Source of the DNA: Mesotaenium endlicherianum
Lineage: Eukaryota > Streptophyta > Zygnematophyceae > Zygnematales > Mesotaeniaceae
Direction: 5' to 3'
DNA length: 64,000 bases
NCBI GenBank assembly: GCA_009602735.1
Contig: WELA01010914.1
Location: forward strand, 287,612 to 351,611
Shown here piece after piece: positions 35,700-46,603 of this stretch (position 1 is the stretch's first letter; every line of letters starts with the position of its first letter). The position numbers were made by a program, and so were the translations under genes. The notes beneath the pieces were generated by a model. That model was not told where the DNA came from and ran no database searches. It worked only from the letters and a program-made list of their open reading frames with translations.

Positions 35700-36961
35700 T
35701 CTCACACACACACACTCTCACACACACACACTAGTAATGCATTCCTACTATTCTTCTCTACATGTATACGTATGTCCATTTGTTTCAACTGCGGGTCTTA
35801 TTAATAAAACCAAATTTCATCCCCTCTCTGACAGATCAAGCCTACCTCCCACTTCAGAAGAAGTGTGCATTGGTCCCTCCTCATATGGGGAACGGTTTTC
35901 AAGTAGGCCAGTCACCTTTTTTGGTTACCTGTTTGAATCATTCCGATGCTGAAGCCATGCATCGTGAGCAGCTCCATGCTCCACTTGCCTGGTGTGGCGG
36001 CCTTTTCATTTATCCCTCCTTCGCCTGGTTTTTGGACCCCGTGCGATGTGGCATCCTCTGGGCTGGCATGATGGCTGGTGCCAGGTGCCACGCTGGCGTG
36101 TGGCACGGGCGCGTGCGCGCTCCTGGTGGCCGCCGTTCTCGAGGGCCGCGCCGAGAGGGTACGCCGCTCTTGAATCCGAGATCCCCAGACTTGAACCCTA
36201 AAACCTCACGCTGGCCCTGGACCCCAAACCCGTGACACTAAAAATGTCATGTGAATACTCGGAATCCTGTGTTCCCTCACTCTTATCACGAGATTATACC
36301 CCTGCAGTCGCAAAAAAAATTCCTGTCGGATTATTTCTCCTACGCGGCACTCAGGTGGACTTGTATGCCCCTGCTTGAATTCTGGCGCATAGAAGCCTGA
36401 GGTGATCATTGCATTTGATCTCAAGCTCGAACTTGGTCCTAGAGTCCTGCACCCTCGGTAATTTTCTGCAGTGTCACATGCCGACCACACTTGCCCTGGA
36501 AGACCGGCACGCGCGATGTATGCACCCAGCATGTCTCTGGATGCGCTCCCTTCTAGAAGCTTATTTGAGTCTCTTCGTATCTACGTTAGCCTCATTTCCG
36601 ATTCTGAAAACTAAGTAGCCTCTTACCTCCCAATGTCGCTTCTCTGCTGTTGCTCCAACCACCCCTCCTTTTTCCGGCTCCCGTTTGAGCTCTCGTTTGA
36701 TCTCTTTCGTCTTCCCTTCTGTCACGGGGGGCTTTGCCCAAACTCAGGCATCGCTATGAGTTGGTAAGAAGTTTCCAAGGAGGACTTGATATGTGGTGTT
36801 TGATTTAGCTGGTGTTCCTTCGCCTTGTTCTTGGGCTGTGGCAGAAATGTGTGGTGCATTTGCCAGGTGGCCCTCTGGAGATCGAGTGGCGAGAGGATGA
36901 CAATCGTGTCTACATGACGGGGCCAGCTGTTGCCGTCTTCTCCGGCGAGGCCTTTCTTTGA
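29510..36961 (+). CDS. dapF: Diaminopimelate epimerase (DapF), with Lys/Glu-rich N-terminal exons
   Basis: Eleven exons in phase: 29510-29590, 30491-30709, 31215-31271, 31883-32050, 32870-32940, 33217-33274, 33550-33732, 34372-34456, 34992-35051, 36085-36158, 36845-36961; 390 residues. The enzyme interconverts LL- and meso-diaminopimelate, the penultimate step of plastid lysine synthesis, with two Cys as acid/base. Both are present: Cys in MCGNGIRC (exon at 32870) and Cys in ACGTGACAL (exon at 36085). Other family blocks are [50 protein letters not shown] and [15 protein letters not shown]. The first two exons (27 and 73 residues) are unlike other DapF proteins: [12 protein letters not shown], an acidic segment, then a highly charged [20 protein letters not shown] helix. 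They splice in phase, but could be a separate short gene. A 490-base gap lies in the intron after 35051, so coding is unaffected. Confidence 0.9.
32722..32760. repeat. (GTGTGC)n microsatellite, DapF intron
   Basis: GTGTGCGTGTGC units on the sense strand in the intron before the MCGNGIRC exon. Confidence 0.75.
32952..32982. repeat. (GT)n microsatellite just after an exon donor
   Basis: Begins about 12 bases after the donor at 32940, so the intron 5' end is itself GTGTGTGTAT. Confidence 0.85.
33298..33345. repeat. (CA)n with a repeated CATAGTCTTACGC spacer
   Basis: Two CA runs, each followed by CACATAGTCTTACGC, about 25-70 bases after the donor at 33274. Confidence 0.85.
33802..33832. repeat. 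(CA)n microsatellite, DapF intron
   Basis: CA run ending CGCGCGCGC, about 70 bases after the donor at 33732. Confidence 0.85.
34180..34231. repeat. (CG)n-(CA)n microsatellite, DapF intron
   Basis: CGCGCG followed by about 22 CA units, upstream of the exon at 34372. Confidence 0.85.
34732..34778. repeat. (GT)n microsatellite, DapF intron
   Basis: GTGTGAGTGTGTGT units upstream of the exon at 34992. Confidence 0.8.
35088..35734. other. (CT)n tract containing a 490-base assembly gap, then (CA)n
   Basis: CT units from 35088, N from 35124 to 35613, CT again to about 35681, then CACACA/CTCACA units to about 35731. The array starts about 40 bases after the DapF donor at 35051. The true array length is unknown. 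Confidence 0.95.
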
Positions 36962-38484
36962 CATGTGGATCGATGTTGTCGCGCGCTTGCGTTTTCAAAA
37001 TAAGCATAAATCAGGAGCACGACTATTGCTGAAAGGAGAGCTCCTTGTTACGAGGCATTCTTATTAATTTCCGGGTACAGCTTCAAGAATCGGTGTCACA
37101 TGTACACTCCGTTAAAGGACACAAGCTGGTGTGCTTAGTGATCAAATGTATGATCGATGGAGTCCGGGCTGTTTTGTGAGGCAAAGTCTGCCTTCAATTA
37201 TGTGGATGGTTGACCATTCAAGAAACGTTGTAACGAATGTTACATTAACGCCCTTTCTGAAAATTCAGATGGTTAAGTATATGAGAAACAAATGCGTAAG
37301 GTTGAAGCTCTGAGAAAAATGCTTTGATCTAGATGCTGAGTCAAGTTTCTTTGTTGGGCTGCCAAATGTGATGCTCTGAGCCGTGAGAGCTTGAATGTTG
37401 AGAAGGCTTCGGAATGTGAGTTGATGTGAGTGCCTGAAAATTGTATTTGAGGCCATGTTTGACAGGCTGCTGCTACTCTATTTTCTTTTGAGTTTTTGTA
37501 CATGCTGCTGGAGGGTTTTCCCGTGAATCTCTGCGTACTTCTTCTTACTCCTTGAGGAGATGCAGTCATTGGTCTGTACTTCAGCTTATGAGTAACACTA
37601 GCCCCAACCTCAAGTGGGGCAGGGCCGACTCCTGAGCATGCAATAGATGCATGGAAGCCTTGTGCATAAAAATATGAGTTCACACTACAAAATCTGAGGT
37701 TCAGCTGCTTCTGGTTATGGTGCATTTTCTGTTAAACTCAGCACCTTACCAGGATGTAATGCATAGCAGACGTGGGACAAGTCAGTAACTGGGCTGCGCA
37801 AGGTAATATACTTTCTGGGGCGTGTGGAAGCAAATCAGTTATTGAATTTGCACGCTAACCCAAGTCAAGGCAGGTATTCATCCTAAGATTGGACGTCGAG
37901 GATACTAGCTCCGGGTCCACTGAGGTCATTCGAGTTCCAATCACATATTCCATCATAACCTATGCCTAGGAACACATCCTTCATATTAAGAATGCCGCGT
38001 GTTCACTAGAGCCAACAATCACACACAGCAACAGTGAAGCACATGCGCAGATACAAGGTCAAAAGAGATTGCAACAATCGCTACCTATATTAATTAAAGG
38101 GTTAATAATGATTTGACTACAAAATTGAGATAGTATCACGGGACAGCTATGTAATGCAACAGTATACATCATAAACAACGTGTAGTCCTGAAATAATGAG
38201 CCCATATATCAATTTATTCACTGGAAGGAGTCACAATACATACATATATGAGTGCATACATGTGGAATTCTTCTGGCCCCTCACTATTTTTTGGAACTTT
38301 GTACTCCTGAGTAAGAGTTTTGGAGCCACATATTCTTCGACTGCTGATAGGGCACCTTTTATTTCTTACACCTAGAGTAACCGGGTCTATCCGGCTCTAC
38401 CAGCACGTACAGGTTGCTGATGGCAATTACGCCTAACTATTACTGTACATGAACTATCACACTGTATAGGCCTTTACAACAGCT
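36962..38484. other. Intergenic region, 3' sides of DapF and the GT2-like gene
   Basis: The two genes are convergent, so both 3' ends lie here. Open frames are present but lack codon structure, splice partners or recognisable motifs. No gene called. Confidence 0.5.
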
Positions 38485-39489
38485 CTAGTAGCTGGACATC
38501 ATGAGAGAAGTGGCAAGTCGGCTGGTGGCAGACCCATCCAGAGATCGAATGCCACTTTCCTTGTAGCATAGAAAGGCAAAGAGAGGTAGTAATTGAATGG
38601 CCACCCAGGGAAAGACCTTCTTCCACAGTATGCGACAGCATAGCTCACTCTTCTTCACAGTGGACAACTCAGTATCCATAATGGCCCTTAACTCAGACCA
38701 CCTATGCGAGCTGTCAGCTTGTGACAGGGCATCAGCGAAGATCTCGACAACAGCGACAATGGCACTTTCAAGTTTGAAGCAGATACCAGAATCTGATCCA
38801 CAAGCTACTGTTTCAGCAAGAGCTGACACTCCCCACAACTGGCCATCAACAGCCATTTGTTGCTTGGCATTCTGAGCCTCCGCCCAGTTCAGGGCTTGAA
38901 TCATGCAGTCCTTGGCTGGAACATGCCCAGCAGTGAATACGCCAACAAATTCTCCAGTCGCGAGGCGGGCAGCTGCTTCGACAGCCTCTTGTTGACTCCT
39001 AGCATCCACGAGCCGGTACATGCAGAAGCGCTCCGGCATGAGGCGAGCGACGTTGGCAATTGCAGCCTCAGCCTCAGGCATGGCGATGTTCCCTTCAGTA
39101 GAAAAAGCGAGCACAACCTGAAGAGGTCCTGGATACTCGACAGTCAAAAAAGCTTCTGCAGCTTTCACAAGTCCCTCAGCATCGGCGGGAAGATGACCTG
39201 CGATGACGGCTGAAGCTGCAGGGAAATGAACTCTATCTGTGCTTGTTGTTTTTGCTGACTGCTGCGAACCTGCTCGCCGGAGCGCTGGCAGACGTCCCAA
39301 GACTGTGAACATCTTCCACCACAGCATGAGTCCTGTGAAGGACAGCATGACTATGAGAGACCTGTAGATGAAAATTGACAAGTCACAGATTGCTACGTCC
39401 ACCAGCAGATACACCAGGAAGGGGCAGGCCACCGAAAGGGCGAGTAGCGTCACGTCGTTGCTCTTTGTCTTAGAAGCTGAGTAAGCCAT
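38485..39489 (-). CDS. GT2-like (cellulose-synthase-superfamily type) membrane protein lacking a canonical DxD
   Basis: A single open exon of 334 residues from the ATG at 39489 (MAYSASKTKSND); an in-frame ATG at 39594 would add 35. Two hydrophobic segments lie near the N terminus (TLLALSVACPFLVYLLVDVA and FIYRSLIVMLSFTGLMLWW) and one near the C terminus (VFPWVAIQLLPLFAFLCY). Between them the layout follows a processive GT2 domain: an AAEAFLTVEYPGPLQVVLAF beta-alpha start, LATGEFVGVFTAGHVPAKDC where active enzymes have a D-A-D-H-x-P metal box, and VDGQLWGVSALAET where they have QGRW. The first two Asp are absent (TAGH), so this may be a pseudoenzyme or simply a divergent membrane protein. Assignment is by pattern, not search. 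Confidence 0.5.
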   Translation of the reverse strand: MAYSASKTKSNDVTLLALSVACPFLVYLLVDVAICDLSIFIYRSLIVMLSFTGLMLWWKMFTVLGRLPALRRAGSQQSAKTTSTDRVHFPAASAVIAGHLPADAEGLVKAAEAFLTVEYPGPLQVVLAFSTEGNIAMPEAEAAIANVARLMPERFCMYRLVDARSQQEAVEAAARLATGEFVGVFTAGHVPAKDCMIQALNWAEAQNAKQQMAVDGQLWGVSALAETVACGSDSGICFKLESAIVAVVEIFADALSQADSSHRWSELRAIMDTELSTVKKSELCCRILWKKVFPWVAIQLLPLFAFLCYKESGIRSLDGSATSRLATSLMMSSY

Positions 39490-40180
39490 AGTGTCTTGCT
39501 TCCTGGAGGGAGGAAGAGATGGATTGACGAGGGAGCTGAGAAATGCTGTGAACACACACTGAGGTGCTGCAGTTTGCATCTTGTACGAGTTCAAAAGTTC
39601 CGCGTGATCGAGACCTGGTGCTGAGCTGACCTGCGCCCTGGTACCTGGCTGGTGATCCTGGCTCGGATGAGTGTGGGCTACTGGGAGTGGGGTCCTACTA
39701 GATGATCACTACGCCCACCAATTCGTTGATGTATCGATTTAAACGTTTGACCCACGCAGACCCACAGGCACCCAGTGGCAGCTTAATGAGCACCTACGGT
39801 ACCTGTCTTTGCTCGTCACAGGTCGTGGCTGTTGGCTGCGAGTACGAACGACTCCGGAACAATGGGTTTGAATTGGTTTGAAGGAATGAATATTGTTAAA
39901 GTTGATGAGTGTAGTTTATTTCCGTGGTTTGATACAACGTCGTGTGTGCCGTCGCCTGTCCTTGTGGAAGCTTAGACCGTTTTATAGTCGGTGTTCGTTT
40001 CTCGTGCGAAAGCTTCTCTATTGTCGTGCTTAACCACTTTCTGAGTACATAGTTCGTATACCCGGTTCGTTGTGGTTCGTTATAGTTTGTTTTTGAAAAT
40101 CGGTTGGCTTCCAGCCGTTGGCGCTGTGAAGCACCCTGTCGGGAGGTGCATGGATGCTGATAATTGCCTGGACAGTTCCT
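39490..40180. other. Upstream region of the GT2-like gene
   Basis: Probable promoter and 5' untranslated region. Short low-complexity phrases such as GGTTTGAATTGGTTTGAA occur near 39870. No coding exon recognised. Confidence 0.35.
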
Positions 40181-40510
40181 TCAAAACGTTTGAGACAATA
40201 ACGAACCAACTGTGAGCTCATGTTTTTGTGACCGAACGTCTCTTTCCAACAACTTCACTCTTTCACGATCTACATAGGTAAGGACAAAACGAGATGATTG
40301 CTGGAAGTCGTTGAAGGAGACGTCTTTCATTACTTCGTCTGCTGCACGCGGAGGAAACGCCAGAAAACGTCGTGGCTTCTGGGTTAAGCAGAGGTTGTCC
40401 TTTTCAACGAAATTTGGCAACGCAGCATACAGACAATTCTTTCCCATCATGAAGTGACCACAAACGACCAGACAGAGCTGCATGAGTTTGCGGTCGACAA
40501 TTGGAAACAA
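40181..40510 (-). CDS. Unknown 109-residue open frame
   Basis: A minus-strand frame that begins MFPIVDRKLMQLCLVVCGHF and runs through a basic stretch (RRFLAFPPRAADEV) and a charged helix (DRERVKLLERDVRSQKHEL) to a stop. Its composition looks protein-like, but there is no family match I can name and no clear splice partner. It may be a transposon remnant because it borders repeat-rich DNA. Confidence 0.25.
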   Translation of the reverse strand: MFPIVDRKLMQLCLVVCGHFMMGKNCLYAALPNFVEKDNLCLTQKPRRFLAFPPRAADEVMKDVSFNDFQQSSRFVLTYVDRERVKLLERDVRSQKHELTVGSLLSQTF

Positions 40511-41169
40511 TGGGCCGAGTCGCTTTCAAACAAAAACGAACGACCTCCCTACTCCCGAGTCCCAACTCCCCCCATAGGGGCCAAGAGGGTCGAACGTCAG
40601 CAGGGAGTGCCACTAGTGAGTGGAAATGTCATGCCCACTTTGCCTATACGCGTGGGACTCAAAAAAAGTGCTTCGACTAAGTCTGCCGACTCTCGACTAG
40701 TTCACATTGCACGCTTAGCGGTTCAGCCTTCAGACCCATGGGGTGCTAACTGTCGCAAGAAAGTGCCTACTACTGAAAAAACAATCGCCAAACTTGCAAG
40801 TCCTGCCGCAAAGATACGCATTTTATCAATTTTTTTGCGCAGCTCCTAGGGCTAAATTTAGCCAACATTTTGATTGTTTGCCGCAATTGAAAAAAAGTCA
40901 TACACCTGCGCCTTTTTCCCCAAAAGAGTTATCAGCCCATGTTCAGACCTGTCAATTTCAGCACCCATCCTTGTCCACTAGCAGCCTATATCCCAACAGA
41001 CCTCTCGATTCGATACTTCTACAATGTTGTGCGCTATTTCAATTATTATAAAAGATGTCTCGTATTATTGTTATAATCTTAAGTGAATGTCGCATAAAAT
41101 CCCAAAATTTCATGATTTGAATGAATCAAATAGCAAGATCTTTTTAGTACAAGATCTTTTTATCAACAA
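40511..41169. other. AT-rising intergenic stretch before the truncated chromovirus
   Basis: No gene recognised. The last ~150 bases are AT-rich with a TCTTTTTAGTACAAGATCTT direct repeat of AAGATCTTTTT (about 41137 and 41152). Confidence 0.35.
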
Positions 41170-42460
41170 TTAATCCTTCCAATATTTTTTGGATACCTCA
41201 TCTTCTCGTTCATACGAAGCTCCAGCACTCTTCTGCAGCAAAGTTATGACAAAGGCGACTTGCCTGTCGAGCGTGAGCGCAGAATACTCCATAAACTTCT
41301 TCACTCCAAAAATCCATTGATGAACAGACGGCGATCCACGCTCTCCAGTATAAACTTCAGGTTTAGGCGCACGCACTCCCGATGCGGGTGGAATAACTGG
41401 TTGCACCACTGGGTTAACATGAATTGGTGGCACAATAGGTGCAGGTGCCAAACTCGTCGAAGCGGCATTCCCCATAACAACTCGCACCATTCTCTCCACA
41501 TCCTGGCGCATATTTTGTTGAAACTGTGTATAGACTTCTCCTCCAATTGCGTTCGCCATTTGCCTCAGCATTGCCTGCATCTCTTGTTGCTCTCTGGTCA
41601 TTGTTGGTGCTGCCTGCTGCCCCGCGCGCTCAACATGCTCGACATGTTCGCCTCCTCCAACTGCCGACTGCGACTCCATAATATAATATGCAAACTAGCC
41701 CAGCTCCAATACCAGATGAAAGGGGCAGAGTGCCCTAGTGGAAGCGTAGTGATTCACGAGGAAAAGAACTAGTTGCAATCATACTAAAGAGTGCAGCGGC
41801 ATATTGCTAAGAAAGCTTAGGAAAATTACTTGACATTTTGAGTGGCAAGAAACTGCTTACAAATGGTGTAGGATGAAAGGCCTTGTCATTACAAACCCGT
41901 AGAAATTTACGAAAGTGAAAACCGATAAGAAACAAAGAAGTTATGCCTATTTATAATTCTCTACCTAAGTGCTCCTCTCTAAGAGGAAGCTACGGATTTT
42001 CCTAAGTGTTCGTCTAATCGTCCCTTCCAGAATATTCGTGAGTAAGCCAGATCAGTCTAATCTGACGCGTCGAGCCGAATTGACGTCCACATACATGCAT
42101 CGACATTACTAGAATATTCTATCTCAGATGCGCTAGGCTAAATCGAAACTTCTAGGTAAATCGACCTAGTCGGCACTCCGCGTCAGCCAAACTTACGTAA
42201 AGGTTTGAGTTCATTCTAACGGGCCAGATCGCTCGACGCTGTCGGTCAATCCGACGGTCGCGCTCACCGCGAATTAAAGACAGTCGTCAACCGACCTCAA
42301 AACTAATTAAATTTCGGAAATCCGTAACTCTCTCAATACTTGACCAAATTCGGTGAACTTTATATCAAAATGACCACAAAAATGCACTCTATACTACTAT
42401 ACAATCAAAACTTACTTTCATGAAACTCAAAATTGCACTTTATAAACCTATGACCTTACA
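41170..42460 (-). mobile_element. Truncated Ty3/gypsy chromovirus copy: one LTR plus start of gag (fossil)
   Basis: On the minus strand a 744-base LTR (41717-42460) begins TGTAAGGTCATAGG and ends CCCCTTTCA. A primer-binding-like TGGTAT follows, then a gag N-terminal part (41170-41679) with EREQQEM-type helices and VPPIHVNPVVQP. LTR and gag match the fuller element at 46604-61889, with the same LTR length. Everything beyond early gag is missing, so the copy is broken. Confidence 0.88.
41717..42460 (-). repeat. Chromovirus LTR of the truncated copy
   Basis: Same ends and same 744-base length as the 3' LTR at 61146-61889. Confidence 0.88.
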
Positions 42461-43288
42461 ATTTGGTTAGCCGAGGTCCTACCAATGTGGATAACTCCCG
42501 GGTAGGCCGTGCCATCACACTTGTCGCTGAACAGTAAACTCAATACATGTTTATATGTTAGGTATTGCCCTCGAGTTCAGCATTCGAAAAAAGGCCAACT
42601 CTCTGTAGAGCTTACTGAGAGAACATCTGAATCCAAGACTGTAAGCCGTTATACAAGCTGCTTACTAACCTTGCTTATGTATGAGTTACTGATTGCACAA
42701 TTCATACTTGTTACTTGCATTTGACTTGTGAGTTCTGCTTACGCTAGTCGTATGATTTTTTGCTGATCAATAAATTAAACAAAAATATTATAAAGATCAC
42801 TTGTTGATATGCAGATCTTTTATTAATTGTTAATTGCTTATTGGTAAGTCAATTTATTTCTGTGGTATTGAAGCTTCTCCCACAGTTTTCTTTGCATGGT
42901 AACGATGCGGTTTCAAACTAGCAACTCAGGAATATGGAGGGTGGGAACAATGATAGCATAGAAGATCAGGATGAGAGCCAGGTAGTTGGACCTCGCACTT
43001 ACGTTGAAGTTTTTATAAATACAACAGCTAGGGATGTCGCGGAAGAAGCTGCAGCTATTGCTGCAGTAGCAGCCCAGGAGGTTGAGAAAGAACGCGTCAG
43101 GGTGGAAGCTGAGCATTTAATTAAAGAAGAGGATGATGCCGAAGCAGAAAGGAGGCGTTTGGCTAATGTAGGCAGCTACAAATTCGTAGACAGCTGAGCA
43201 AAGCAAGGATTGCTAATGCAGCAGCAAGAGAGAATATTGAAGCTGCTGCTGAGCGAATTAATGCTGTTGCTGTTGCTATGACTGGATT
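42461..43288 (+). other. Repeat-flanking region with a short acidic coiled-coil frame (42934-43197)
   Basis: The only protein-like piece is an 87-codon frame, 42934-43197, with an acidic start (MEGGNNDSIEDQDE) and an Ala/Glu-rich coiled coil (EEAAAIAAVAAQEVEKERV). An Ala-rich continuation is visible in another frame to about 43290. It resembles a gag-like coiled coil of a mobile element, but no family can be named. Confidence 0.25.
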
Positions 43289-46200
43289 GTCATGCCCGTC
43301 CTTGTCGAGTGCCTTCGGTGTCTAGTATTCGCACATACGGGTGGAGGGCCAATGACATGACTAGTGGTTAGTCGGGTTAGGGTAGTAGGTGAAGATCGTC
43401 TAGCCTGTGGGCAGTAGTGGTGAACACCCGGACCCATGATCTGCTCACAAGGATCTGCTGTTGAGCAGCCGTAAGGCTCTCCCCAGATCACGTGCATACC
43501 TCTTCCCTCCACGTGTGGCGTTGCCGCCCCCACATGTGGAGGTCGACCCTCGGGTTCACTCGCCTGAAGGGTTGGCGCGGGTACTCAGTGGGATCCCCTA
43601 CTGTCCGTGGCTAGGTTGTCACATACCGTAGGCATTCCCGACGGGTATGCCCTTGGGATTGCTAGGGGATAGGGAGAGTAAGGGATGAGAGGCGGTGTCA
43701 CATCACTTGCAGATAGGTCGCACATGTTTAGTCAACCCTTGGTGGATTTTCTTTGTATTATTATATGTTTGGATTTGTGTGAATAGTGACGCAATGACGC
43801 GTCAATCGATGTGGTTAGACTTTCGTTTCGTTCAATTAGCGTTTGGACATAGGAGAGGACATGCTTCTTAGGCCGCGAGCTAACACCATGATGGTGTTAG
43901 CTTTGTATGTTTGTTCTTATGAGTGAGATGATTCATCGCTTTGCCACGTGACTAAATGCTCATGATGTGTGATTTTGCACTCTTGCTTGCCTCACTTTCC
44001 GTGTAGGTTGCTCGTAGTGCATGCCACCATTCACCTTTGGTCGCAAACACGACATTCTTCCTCGCGGCCATAACATACCTTTCCATCATTTATTTGCTCG
44101 TCCCCATAGGCTCGATTCCTATTACTTTAGGTGTCTGCACCTCCCCCTAGTTTGTTTACATACAAAGCTTACCATGTCTTCTACCGGTTAGAAGCTAGGG
44201 GCGGGTGGAGCCACCCGTGGGGGCGGAATCCGCTAGGAGTTTCCACGAGGTAAGCACTCTCGTGGAACACTCTGAGACGGGTCTAGTACAAAAACTCAAT
44301 TTCGTTAAGTGTTTTTCAAGGCGGAGAAGACCGTTTCTCCGCCACATTTGAGCGGAGGGTTGGAGGCGGAGAAAGGCATTCCTCGGCCTCACTCTGCCAC
44401 TTTCTGGCTTAGAAATACAATTCTCCGTCTGATTCTCCGCTTGCAAGCGAAGTTGCATGCAAATCACAAAGTCACTGGCCAATCAGCAAGCGGAGTTACA
44501 TGCCAATCACGAAATTATTGGCCAATTAGAACACAATACAATGTCTTCCAAAATTGACCGTTTTGCAAAAGCGAGGGCTATTGGTTTTTTACTAAAGAGT
44601 CGCTTTTGCTTATGAATGCGTTTCAACAATCTAGATCCGTTCGGACTTTTTTGATTGGTTGTTCTAGCCGCGGCCAGATTTTGCGACCAACATGTTGGCA
44701 AATGTTGCCGACCTCATTCACGTGCGCCGTTTCTTACGTGGATGATAACAAGCTCGTATTGTCAGGTTGACCTGGAGAGGTCAAACCTCAGGTTGACCTT
44801 GGGCCAAGCCCGAGAGGGTTCAGCCTCAGGCAAACCTGAGCGAAATCCGATGGGGTTCGACACAGGCCAACCTAGAGTTTAGCCCCCACCCATCAAGTTC
44901 TAATCCCAGAGGGCCTGAACTATGAGGAGCTAAACTCTGGTTTGTGCAGGCGCTTGTGAGAAAATATAAGTTTGTCTTTGCGCCCGTCGCCTAGTCATGG
45001 TGTGTGATGGTAAGTTCATATGTGGGTTAATATTGAGATTTGTGAATGGTCGAAACAAGGGAGACGGCCATGTGAGGGCCAGCCTTGCCACTCGACTTGG
45101 GCCAAGGTAATTCTTGGCTCGGAGGTACAGGAAGGTACCATTCCGCCGAACCCCCTATGCGAGATTGACGGCTAGGGGGGATATGGCGCGACAAACTTCC
45201 TAAGTCCAATAGATTAGGGGCATGCCACGTGCCCAAGGTTAGCAACTGACGCGAGCTCGGTTGTTGCGGCTGACGCCATTTTTGTCTCGATAACATTATA
45301 CTTAAATCACAACGACCGCAAGTGTACCCTACTTGCTTATGTCCACTAATGAAAGACAAGGGAGAAGGCAAGGGGAAGCCAAGCAGGGACGGACTTGTCA
45401 GAGTTACCTTCGCCACCCAATGACTTCGGCTCCTCGTAAAGTTGAAGGCCAATCAGGGGCTTCTTTGATCTGACGCGAACCCGAGCAACATTATGAACTC
45501 TCGCACACTCTCGCACATTCCCACCAACGAAAACCAGCGGGTAACAGGGGTCGGGCACGTAAGGGCCAGCCTCGCCACCCCACGAGTTATGCTCAAACAA
45601 AGTAAAATGAAGAGTCAAACCTCTCACTTTTAACTTATTGATCCACAATAACGTTATTGGCACACTTGGCCAATTTAACAAACCAATCACAACAAAGTGG
45701 TCAAATTCCATGACCACTTTCGAAAATGGCTTTTCATACTTAGCCATTTTTCCACGGGTTTGGCGGAAGTGAACATTTGTTCCCAGACACAGTATTTGCC
45801 ATTGAGCGTAGAAATTACATCTCCGCCTGTGACGGAGATGTCATTTTCTCCCCCTTTGCCTGGGTTAGTGAAGAAAATATCCGTCTTCGAGATTGGTGGA
45901 GATCGGTGGAGATCAAGTTCTGGGGCGTTTTTGGACGTTCGAGCCCAAACCAATTTCAAAGTGAAGGGGCTTGCTAGTGCTACTTGTGAGCGCCGGTAGC
46001 TCCAAAGTCATACCTTGTAATATAAGTTTGATGTGCTTGCGCTAGGGCCGGCTTTCCACTTGGGCCGATTGTGAGTACATTTTTAGCATCCGCTTGTGCT
46101 TGTGTCGTTTTTGTTTGTAGTGATTAGAGTACTACTTTTTGTAGTGTCGTGAGGATCCGGCTCCTCTCACTTGGACCAAGTGCACACTTGCATACTTGCT

Positions 46201-46603
46201 TGCTTGTGTGTTTGCTCATAGACACCACTTGCAATCCGATTTGTGTGCTCCCTTGCTTGCACACGCTAGGATCCGACTCCTAGCTCGCTTATGTTGTTTT
46301 CTTACTTGCTTCACTTGCTCCCTAATTGTGTGCTCCTTCGTGTGCATGTACTCGTAAGGATCCGTCCCCTTGCCTTGAGCCGGTTACGCGTCTTCCCTAT
46401 TTGCTTTGTGTGTACGCTAGTGGTAGAGTTTATATGCGTACACCCGCTACAAACCGGCTCCTCCTTTGAACCGATTCCACGCTTCCACTAGAATCTGGCT
46501 CCTCCCTTGAGCCGGTTCCACGCCTTCTCTAGAATCCGATCTGGGGTACCGGTCGGACCTAGCTGGTGGCGTGCTAGTTTGCGTGTATGTGTGCATAGGT
46601 GTG
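43289..46603. other. Non-coding repeat-like region with several perfect short inverted repeats
   Basis: No supported gene. Perfect inverted repeats: 43879-43901 (11-base arms, GCTAACACCAT), 44320-44343 (GGCGGAGAA with TTCTCCGCC) and 45817-45841 (ACATCTCCG with CGGAGATGT). Direct similarity exists between about 45065-45110 and 45550-45590 (AGGGCCAGCCT(T/C)GCCAC). A TG-starting edge at 43289 (TGTCATGCCCGTCC) suggests an LTR, but no partner was found. Confidence 0.4.
46147..46545. repeat. Degenerate tandem array around GGATCCGGCTCCTC
   Basis: The phrase (G/A)ATCCG(G/A)CTCCT or close variants recurs about six times (near 46153, 46268, 46359, 46453, 46494 and 46537), often followed by TTGAGCCGGTTCCACG. 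Spacing is irregular at 40-110 bases. Confidence 0.6.

Noticed and set aside
35000-35804. Long Ser-Leu or Arg-Glu open frames across the gap
   Set aside because: They are translations of CT/GA repeats and N and have no protein character.
37273-37725. 150-codon minus-strand frame downstream of DapF
   Set aside because: No recognisable motif, no phase-compatible splice partner, and composition like the surrounding non-coding DNA.
43289-43760. Solo LTR starting TGTCATGCCCG
   Set aside because: No matching second copy, no convincing CA end and no target duplication found.
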